Below, piece after piece: positions 1 through 4,058 of a stretch of DNA of 5,892 nucleotides. Both the position numbers and the translations under genes were made by a program. The notes beneath the pieces were generated by a model. It was not told the origin of the DNA. It made no database searches and saw only the letters and a program-made list of their open reading frames with translations. Source of the stretch: Chloroflexota bacterium (lineage in GTDB: Bacteria > Chloroflexota > Limnocylindria > QHBO01); assembly GCA_005882055.1 (NCBI GenBank), contig VBGQ01000129.1, positions 6,047 through 11,938 on the forward strand, given 5' to 3'. Position 1 is the stretch's first letter, and each line of letters opens with the position of its first letter.

Positions 1-549
1 ATCGGCTTCCACGGCGCCAACGCCACGGGCCTCGGCAAGGGCCGCGGCAAGTCCAATGGCAACGCGCCGGTCCAGACATTCGCGTGGGCCTCCTGGGTCC
101 GACCTGGGATCTACGCGCGGCCCAACGGCGGCACCGACTGGGCCCTTCAGGACATCCACGCGCTCACTCACGAGATCGCCGAGTGGGCTGACGACCCGTT
201 CGTCAACAACCTCGTCGAACCCTGGCTGACGCCAACGGCGCCCCAGTACGGGTGTACGAACATCCTCGAGACCGGTGACCCAGTGGTCGCGATCGGCTTC
301 TCGATGGGGACGAACACGACGGACCAGACGCCGAATCCCTGGACGAGCCCGACCGACCACAACCCATCGGTCAGCTATGACGGCACCTATCACCCGGAGG
401 ACGAGGTCTTCCTGCCCTGGTTCATGAGGACCGCGCCCAACACGGTGTCGGAGCCGACGCAGGCGGCGTCGGCCAACATCGGGCGCTACACCTTCATGGG
501 CGACCTGAATCCGTTCGACGGCTTCCGCGCACCAGCGACCGGATGCTGA
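1..549 (+). CDS. Putative secreted metallopeptidase-like protein, 3' end only
   Basis: The reading frame is open from the first base to a TGA at 547-549, giving the last 182 residues of a protein whose start lies outside the window. The clearest signature is HEIAEWADDP at fragment residues 57-66, preceded by an aliphatic helix-like stretch (DIHALT). An HExxE segment followed by a DP pair resembles the active-site helix of zinc peptidases, but the classical second histidine of HExxH is replaced by Glu. Further on are an aromatic, Asn/Pro/Gly-rich region, a Cys at 85 with a GDP motif soon after (LETGDPV), a YHPEDEVFLPWF segment near residue 130, and a terminal Cys. Low Lys and high Trp/Pro/Asn/Gly content suggests an extracytoplasmic protein, but no signal peptide can be seen. 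From memory it resembles unnamed bacterial proteins with HEIAEW and DEAFLPWF-like motifs. Peptidase activity is inference. An intrinsic terminator follows, so this is the last gene of its transcript. Confidence 0.6.
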   Translation: MGFHGANATGLGKGRGKSNGNAPVQTFAWASWVRPGIYARPNGGTDWALQDIHALTHEIAEWADDPFVNNLVEPWLTPTAPQYGCTNILETGDPVVAIGFSMGTNTTDQTPNPWTSPTDHNPSVSYDGTYHPEDEVFLPWFMRTAPNTVSEPTQAASANIGRYTFMGDLNPFDGFRAPATGC

Positions 550-586
550 CGATCGAGAACTGACGTCGGTCCACCAGACCGATCCG

Positions 587-616
587 AAGGCCGGCTCCTC
601 CGGGAGCCGGCCTTTT
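587..616 (+). terminator. Rho-independent terminator after the peptidase-like gene
   Basis: A perfect 12-bp stem (587-598 pairing with 603-614, arms AAGGCCGGCTCC and GGAGCCGGCCTT) closes a 4-base loop (TCCG) and runs into four T residues at 613-616. It starts 37 bases after the stop codon of the upstream + strand gene. The last T's also form part of the TAA stop codon (615-617 on the opposite strand) of the convergent ectC gene. Read on the - strand, the same hairpin has only two T's after the stem, so it may terminate ectC transcripts weakly as well. Confidence 0.85.
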
Positions 617-1004
617 ACGTGCCAATCGGCGGCGCGTAGCCTCCGCGTGCGTCATGGGTTTCGCCGCCGGTGAGCGGCGGATTGAAGACGCACACCAGTC
701 GCAGATCGCTCGAGACGCGGAGGACATGCGCGTCGTGCTCGTCGAGCGCGTAGAGGACTCCGGGTCCGATCCGGTGCCGTGCCCCGCTCGCCAGGTCCTC
801 GATCTCGGCCTCGCCTTCCACGCAGAAGCACGACTCGAGGTGGTGCCGATACTCGAGATGCAGCTCGGAACCGGCGGCGACACTCGTCTCCGACAGCGAG
901 AAGCCCATCTCATCGTCGCGCACCAGGAGGCGCCGGCTGCGCCACCCTTCCCCGCTGACGTCGCGCGGCGTGCCGGCAATCTCTTCCACGCTGCGAATGA
1001 TCAT
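615..1004 (-). CDS. ectC: L-ectoine synthase EctC
   Basis: EctC closes the ring of N-gamma-acetyl-L-2,4-diaminobutyrate to give the osmoprotectant ectoine, the last step after EctB and EctA, in the cytoplasm. The protein is complete at 129 residues, the usual family length, and is a single cupin barrel. Residues that in the Paenibacillus lautus enzyme bind iron are present at identical positions (Glu57, Tyr85, His93), as are substrate-pocket residues Trp21, Arg25, Thr40, Tyr52, His55, Cys105, Phe107 and Glu115. The usual Asn38 is Ser. Family blocks SRRLLV, DLASG, YALDEHD and LRLVCVFNPPLTGGE are easily seen. The ATG at 1004-1002 is supported by an upstream AAGGAGAG Shine-Dalgarno. The gene stands alone: a divergent cysteine desulfurase lies upstream and a convergent unrelated gene downstream, with no ectA, ectB, ectD or transporter next to it. 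It may act with distant ectAB genes or on imported precursor. Catalytic competence is likely from the residues but is inferred. Confidence 0.95.
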   Translation of the reverse strand: MIIRSVEEIAGTPRDVSGEGWRSRRLLVRDDEMGFSLSETSVAAGSELHLEYRHHLESCFCVEGEAEIEDLASGARHRIGPGVLYALDEHDAHVLRVSSDLRLVCVFNPPLTGGETHDARGGYAPPIGT

Positions 1005-1011
1005 CGGGATC

Positions 1012-1019
1012 TCTCCTTC
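1012..1019 (-). promoter_or_regulatory. Strong ribosome binding site of ectC
   Basis: On the - strand the sequence AAGGAGAG lies 7 bases before the ATG at 1004-1002. It is a good match to the anti-Shine-Dalgarno and fixes the ectC start. It contrasts with the divergent cysteine desulfurase gene, which has no such site. The 59-base gap between the two starts (1005-1063) must hold both promoters. I could not identify a convincing -10/-35 pair for ectC. Confidence 0.75.
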
Positions 1020-1051
1020 ATCGGTCCAACGGTCGCCTGCGCCTGCGGCGC

Positions 1052-1057
1052 TATCAT
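1052..1057 (+). promoter_or_regulatory. TATCAT -10 box, likely leaderless promoter of the cysteine desulfurase gene
   Basis: TATCAT matches the -10 pattern TANNNT and ends 6 bases before the GTG start codon at 1064, so transcription would begin at or very near the first base of the start codon. No Shine-Dalgarno lies between the box and the GTG, and no clear -35 element is visible. The same TATCATCCG string recurs at the same distance before mnmA (2279-2284), which makes chance less likely. The assignment rests on position and repetition only. Confidence 0.6.
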
Positions 1058-1063
1058 CCGACG

Positions 1064-2263
1064 GTGAGCATCTACCTCGATCACGCCTCTACGACGCCGC
1101 TGCGGCGTGAGGCGCTCGAGGCAATGCTGCCGTATCTCTCCGAGCACTGGGGCAATCCATCGAGCATTCACCACTCCGGCCGCCGCGCGCGCCAGGGGCT
1201 CGACGAGGCGCGCGAGAGCGTCGCCATGCTCCTGGGTGCCAAGCCGCGCGAGATCGTCTTCACCAGCGGCGGCACGGAGTCGGACAACCTCGCGATCTCC
1301 GGGGTAGCTTGGGCGGCGTCCGCTCGCGGCAGGCACATCGTCACGACGGCCATTGAGCACAAGGCGGTGCTCCAGGAGTGCGCGCTGCTCGGGCGTCACG
1401 GCTTCGACGTCACGTACGTGGGGGTCGATGGCGACGGGCTCGTTGATCCTGAGGCGGTGGCGGCGGCCATCAACGAGCGTACGGTGCTCGTCAGCGTCAT
1501 GGCCGCCAACAACGAGGTCGGCACGGTCCAGCCCGTCGCGGAGATCGGGTCCATCTGTCGAGCACGGCGCGTCGCCTTCCACGTCGACGCCGTCCAGGCC
1601 GCTCCATTCCTGCCCATCGACGTGAACGCCTGGCAGGCGGACGTAGTCTCCATCTCGGGGCACAAGCTGTACGGACCCAAGGGGATCGGTGCGCTCTTCG
1701 TGCGACAGGGCACGGCCATGGTGCCGCTGCTGCAGGGCGGCGCCCAGGAACGCCAGCGCCGGGCCGGAACCGAGAATGTGGCAGCGGCCGTCGGCTTGGC
1801 CACTGCCTTCGCGCTGGCGGCCGATGAGGCGATGCTCACGGCGGAGAGCAGTCGCCTCTCCGGACTGCGCGACGCCCTGCTCGCCGGGCTCACCGTCATT
1901 CCCGGCGTGCATCGCACTGGGCACGCCACGCAGCGCCTCCCGAACAGCGCGAGCGTGGTGATCGATGGCATCGAGGGCGGCGACCTCGTCGCGGCACTCG
2001 ACCTGGAGGGGATCGAGGCCTCCACCGGCTCTGCCTGCACCACCGGCAGCGTCGAGCCGAGTCACGTGCTCCTGGCGATGGGAATCGACGCCGAACGGGC
2101 ACGGGGATCGCTGCGCCTGACGCTGGGACGAGAGAACACCGAGGCCGATGTGGTGGCGACCATCGATGCGGTCGAGCGTGGCGTGGCGCGGCTCCGCGCG
2201 GCGGCGCCGGCGCGCGAGCCGGCTGAGGCACCAGCCGCGATGTCTGCGGCGCCATCGGTCTAG
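1064..2263 (+). CDS. Cysteine desulfurase (NifS/IscS/YrvO-like), probable sulfur donor for MnmA
   Basis: This PLP enzyme of aminotransferase class V removes sulfur from L-cysteine as an enzyme-bound persulfide, leaving alanine, and passes the sulfur to acceptors. The 399-residue protein opens with the family hallmark YLDHASTTP (residues 4-12) and GNPSSIH (30-36). PLP-site residues are clear: GGTESDN near 69-75, His99 in IEHKAVL, NNEVGT at 149-154, HVDAVQ with Asp175 and Gln178, and Lys201 in SGHKLYGPKGIG as the Schiff-base lysine. RAGTEN follows at 233-238. The catalytic cysteine is Cys325 in GSACTTGSVEPS, in the long-loop (IscS/NifS type) context, followed by SLRLTLGREN. The last 25 or so residues are an Ala/Pro-rich tail. 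The GTG start is favoured because the conserved YLDHA begins three residues later. The gene lies 28 bases before mnmA, as in the B. subtilis yrvO-mnmA pair, so it is probably a dedicated thiolation desulfurase; a general Fe-S role cannot be excluded. Confidence 0.95.
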   Translation: MSIYLDHASTTPLRREALEAMLPYLSEHWGNPSSIHHSGRRARQGLDEARESVAMLLGAKPREIVFTSGGTESDNLAISGVAWAASARGRHIVTTAIEHKAVLQECALLGRHGFDVTYVGVDGDGLVDPEAVAAAINERTVLVSVMAANNEVGTVQPVAEIGSICRARRVAFHVDAVQAAPFLPIDVNAWQADVVSISGHKLYGPKGIGALFVRQGTAMVPLLQGGAQERQRRAGTENVAAAVGLATAFALAADEAMLTAESSRLSGLRDALLAGLTVIPGVHRTGHATQRLPNSASVVIDGIEGGDLVAALDLEGIEASTGSACTTGSVEPSHVLLAMGIDAERARGSLRLTLGRENTEADVVATIDAVERGVARLRAAAPAREPAEAPAAMSAAPSV

Positions 2264-2278
2264 GCAGCCTCGCGCGGC

Positions 2279-2284
2279 TATCAT
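2279..2284 (+). promoter_or_regulatory. TATCAT -10 box, likely internal leaderless promoter of mnmA
   Basis: TATCAT lies in the 28-base gap between the cysteine desulfurase stop codon and the mnmA ATG, ending 7 bases before that ATG. There is no Shine-Dalgarno before the ATG, which fits a transcript starting at the start codon. The surrounding CTATCATCCG is identical to the string before the desulfurase gene. It would let mnmA be transcribed separately from, or in addition to, read-through from the upstream gene. Confidence 0.55.
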
Positions 2285-2291
2285 CCGGCGC

Positions 2292-3386
2292 ATGAGCCGG
2301 ATCGTGGCCGCCATGAGTGGGGGAGTCGACTCCAGCGTTGCCGCCGCCCTGGTAGCGGGTGGGACCCCTGATGAAGTCGTGGGGGTCTGGATGCGCACCC
2401 ATCCATTCGGGGGCGAGGGCTGGGAGGCGAAGCGCTCGTGCTGCTCGCCGGATGCCGCCGACGACGCACGGCGGGTGGCGCAGATCCTTGGCATCCCGTT
2501 CTTCGTGCTCAACGTCGAGGACGCCTTTGGCGCGCGGGTGATCGACGCCTTCGCCGACGCCTACCTGCAGGGCGCCACGCCCAACCCTTGCCAGGCCTGC
2601 AACCAGTACATCAAGTTCGACGAGCTCCTGCGTCGCGGTCTCGCCGCCTACGGTGCCGACCAGGTGGCGACCGGCCACTACGCGCGCATCGATCGCATCG
2701 ATGGCCGCTGGCGCCTGCTGCGCGCCCTCGACGCCAACAAGGACCAGACCTACTTCCTCTGGGTCCTCACCCAGGAGCAGCTGGCGGCCACCCGCTTCCC
2801 GCTGGGTCAGCTGAGCAAGCCACAGGTCAGGGAGATGGCCACGCAGCTGGGGCTGCCAACCGCGGACAAGCCCGAGTCGCAGGAGATCTGCTTCGTCCCG
2901 GCGGGGGACTACCGCGCGCTGCTGGAAGAGCGCCGGGGCTATGCGGGCGAGCCCGGACCGATCCTGGATGCGGGTGGCACGCGGGTTGGCACGCATAGCG
3001 GTTACGCGCACTACACCGTTGGCCAGCGCCACGGCCTGGGCGTCGCGCTCGGCGAAGCGGTCTACGTGCGCGAGATTCGGCCGGCATCCAACACGGTGGT
3101 CGTAGGGGCACGCGACGAGATCGCCCAGGCGCAGTTCACCGTGCGCGGCCGCCACTTCGTCGCGGGGGAGCCACCGGCCGAGCGCTTCGAGGCGCGGGTT
3201 CGCATCCGCCATCGGGCGCCTGACGTGGCATGCACAGTCAGCCTGCTGGGCGCCGACGGGCTCCTGGTCGAGACAGCCGAGCCGGTTTGGGCCCCAGCGC
3301 CGGGTCAGGGCGCAGTGCTGTACGACGGCGACGAATGCCTCGGCGGCGGCCGGATTGCCCATCACGATGCCGCCGCGGCGGCATGA
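2292..3386 (+). CDS. mnmA: tRNA-uridine 2-sulfurtransferase MnmA (TrmU)
   Basis: MnmA adenylates U34 of the tRNAs for Lys, Glu and Gln and replaces its 2-oxygen with sulfur from a cysteine desulfurase, giving s2U34, which supports accurate decoding. The 364-residue length is normal. The N-terminal PP-loop ATPase has SGGVDSS at residues 9-15. SCCSPDAADDARRVAQILGIP at 49-69 is a family block. The two catalytic cysteines are Cys103 in NPCQACNQYIKF (E. coli Cys102) and Cys200 in SQEICFV (E. coli Cys199). GHYAR at 128-132 and KDQTYFLW at 150-157 are also diagnostic, and YTVGQRHGLG marks the central domain before a C-terminal beta barrel. Cys100 makes an additional CxxC pair with Cys103. The ATG at 2292 is chosen because VAAMSGGVDSS begins within five residues; the frame stays open upstream to 2148, but that stretch overlaps the desulfurase and encodes no conserved sequence. 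A small membrane protein gene begins inside its stop codon. Confidence 0.97.
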   Translation: MSRIVAAMSGGVDSSVAAALVAGGTPDEVVGVWMRTHPFGGEGWEAKRSCCSPDAADDARRVAQILGIPFFVLNVEDAFGARVIDAFADAYLQGATPNPCQACNQYIKFDELLRRGLAAYGADQVATGHYARIDRIDGRWRLLRALDANKDQTYFLWVLTQEQLAATRFPLGQLSKPQVREMATQLGLPTADKPESQEICFVPAGDYRALLEERRGYAGEPGPILDAGGTRVGTHSGYAHYTVGQRHGLGVALGEAVYVREIRPASNTVVVGARDEIAQAQFTVRGRHFVAGEPPAERFEARVRIRHRAPDVACTVSLLGADGLLVETAEPVWAPAPGQGAVLYDGDECLGGGRIAHHDAAAAA

Positions 3387-3658
3387 TCGCCTGGCTGATC
3401 CTCGTCCTCTTCACCGCTGCATTCAATCTGTTCGTATTCATCGCCGCTCGGGGGCGGTGGGGCCGCCTCGTCCCGCTGCTGGCGATCGCATCGCTGGCTG
3501 GGACGGTTGCCGGCAACGAGATCGGACGGCGGCTTGGGCTCGACCTCCTAAGGATCGGCAGCTTCGAGCTCGTGGCGGCCTCGGTCGCGGCGCAGCTGGC
3601 AATGCTGGCCACGCTCCTGCTGGCGGCGCTGGCACCGGCCGAGCCCCCGCCCGCGTGA
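3383..3658 (+). CDS. Small three-helix membrane protein of unknown function
   Basis: The 91-residue product is not recognised. Its ATG overlaps the mnmA stop in an ATGA arrangement, and the preceding bases lack a clear Shine-Dalgarno, so it is probably translated by coupling to mnmA. Three hydrophobic segments are visible at about residues 2-22, 29-48 and 60-84, enough for three membrane helices. A short basic loop (RGRWGR, 23-28) follows the first, which would put that loop in the cytoplasm, and a second charged stretch (GRRLGLDLLR, 48-57) precedes the third. The C-terminus is a short Pro-rich tail. No catalytic or metal-binding motif is apparent. The frame is open further upstream, but only within the mnmA coding region. 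The start at 3383 is supported because it gives a clean hydrophobic N-terminus and the coupled overlap. Whether it has anything to do with tRNA thiolation is unknown. Confidence 0.75.
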   Translation: MIAWLILVLFTAAFNLFVFIAARGRWGRLVPLLAIASLAGTVAGNEIGRRLGLDLLRIGSFELVAASVAAQLAMLATLLLAALAPAEPPPA

Positions 3659-3671
3659 GGGCCGCGATGCG

Positions 3672-3677
3672 TAGAAT
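3672..3677 (+). promoter_or_regulatory. TAGAAT -10 box, candidate promoter of the YtxH-like gene
   Basis: TAGAAT is a good -10 hexamer, 31 bases before the ytxH-like ATG and just after the stop codon of the membrane protein gene. A start about 7 bases downstream would give a short leader carrying the Shine-Dalgarno at 3690-3704. The bases around it (AATCATCGGACG) resemble the CTATCATCCGACG string at 1051-1063. No clear -35 is visible. Confidence 0.4.
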
Positions 3678-3689
3678 CATCGGACGCAC

Positions 3690-3704
3690 GGAGGTGATGG
3701 GAGG
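3690..3704 (+). promoter_or_regulatory. Double Shine-Dalgarno before the YtxH-like gene
   Basis: GGAGGTGAT at 3690-3698 is complementary to the entire anti-Shine-Dalgarno tail of 16S rRNA, and a second GGGAGG lies at 3699-3704. The ATG is at 3708. The first core ends 13 bases before the ATG and the second only 3 bases before it, so neither has ideal spacing, but together they leave little doubt that initiation occurs here. It is the strongest ribosome binding site in the window. Confidence 0.7.
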
Positions 3705-3707
3705 CAG

Positions 3708-3974
3708 ATGAGAGACACCGGGCTCGGCAGCTTCCTCGCCGGAGTGGTGATCGGCGGTCTGGTGGGGGCGGCCATCGGACTCCTGCTTGCGCCCGATACG
3801 GGTGAGCGACTGCGCGAACAGGTGGGCGAATTCGTCGATGAGCGCCGAACGGCGATTGGCGACGCGATCAGCGAGGGGCGCGCCGCGGCGGAGATTGCGC
3901 GCGCCGGCATGGTCGGCTCACCGGGTTCCGAGTCCGCTGCCGCGGGCGGCGAGCCGGAGGCCGCCGAGTCCTGA
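3708..3974 (+). CDS. YtxH-like small membrane protein with glycine zipper
   Basis: The 88-residue product matches the YtxH domain pattern: a single N-terminal membrane segment (about residues 6-28), then the characteristic LLLAPDTGERLREQ (25-38), then a charged amphipathic helix (about 32-65), which may form a coiled coil. Glycines at 12, 16, 20 and 24 form a perfect GxxxGxxxGxxxG zipper, suggesting tight helix packing or self-association in the membrane. The tail after residue 70 is low-complexity Ala/Gly/Ser/Glu and probably disordered. YtxH proteins are widespread general-stress or envelope-associated proteins in Gram-positive and Chloroflexota-type bacteria, but their biochemical role is unknown. 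The start is fixed by the double Shine-Dalgarno. It lies 49 bases after the three-helix protein gene and 84 bases before alaS, with a hairpin in that last gap. A role beyond envelope stress would be guesswork. Confidence 0.8.
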   Translation: MRDTGLGSFLAGVVIGGLVGAAIGLLLAPDTGERLREQVGEFVDERRTAIGDAISEGRAAAEIARAGMVGSPGSESAAAGGEPEAAES

Positions 3975-4001
3975 GACGCTCCCGCATTCATCGATGCTGA
4001 C

Positions 4002-4027
4002 GGGAGCCGGCCGCCGCCGGCTCTCTT
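4002..4027 (+). terminator. GC-rich hairpin between the YtxH-like gene and alaS, possible weak terminator
   Basis: Bases 4002-4011 pair with 4016-4025 (ten pairs, one of them G-T) around a 4-base CGCC loop, making a stable hairpin 27 bases after the YtxH-like stop codon. The bases that follow (TTGGT) include only a very short T run, so termination would be inefficient or the hairpin may act as an attenuator or mRNA 3' end. The string CGGGAGCCGGCC (4001-4012) is identical to 601-612 in the clear terminator at 587-616, which supports a terminator role in this genome. Confidence 0.5.
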
Positions 4028-4058
4028 GGTGAATCGGCGCGTGTCGACAGGTAGACCG

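Noticed and set aside
654..1067. Open + strand frame opposite ectC, reaching into the desulfurase start
   Set aside because: ectC on the other strand has every catalytic residue, a Shine-Dalgarno and the right length; the + frame has none of this.
2148..2291. N-terminal extension of MnmA by 48 residues
   Set aside because: It would overlap the desulfurase by over 100 bases and encode Arg-rich sequence absent from the family; the ATG at 2292 places the PP-loop at the usual position.
1001..2512. Open - strand frame of about 500 codons opposite the cysteine desulfurase and mnmA
   Set aside because: It is antisense to two genes with unmistakable family motifs, its product is Arg/His/Asp-rich with no recognisable domain, and long antisense frames are expected at this GC content.
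1896..3365. Open - strand frame of 489 codons opposite mnmA
   Set aside because: It is a shadow of mnmA; its translation is low-complexity Arg/Ala/Pro without motifs or a ribosome binding site.
3694..3711. Mini-reading frame (GTG/ATG, five codons) ending in a TGA that overlaps the YtxH-like ATG, suggesting a coupling leader peptide
   Set aside because: Its starts fall inside or too close to the Shine-Dalgarno, and the arrangement is readily produced by a GGAGGTGATGGGAGG ribosome binding site alone.
3975..4058. Possible T-box or other riboswitch before alaS
   Set aside because: The 84-base gap is too short and has no stem I or T-box consensus; only one GC hairpin is seen.
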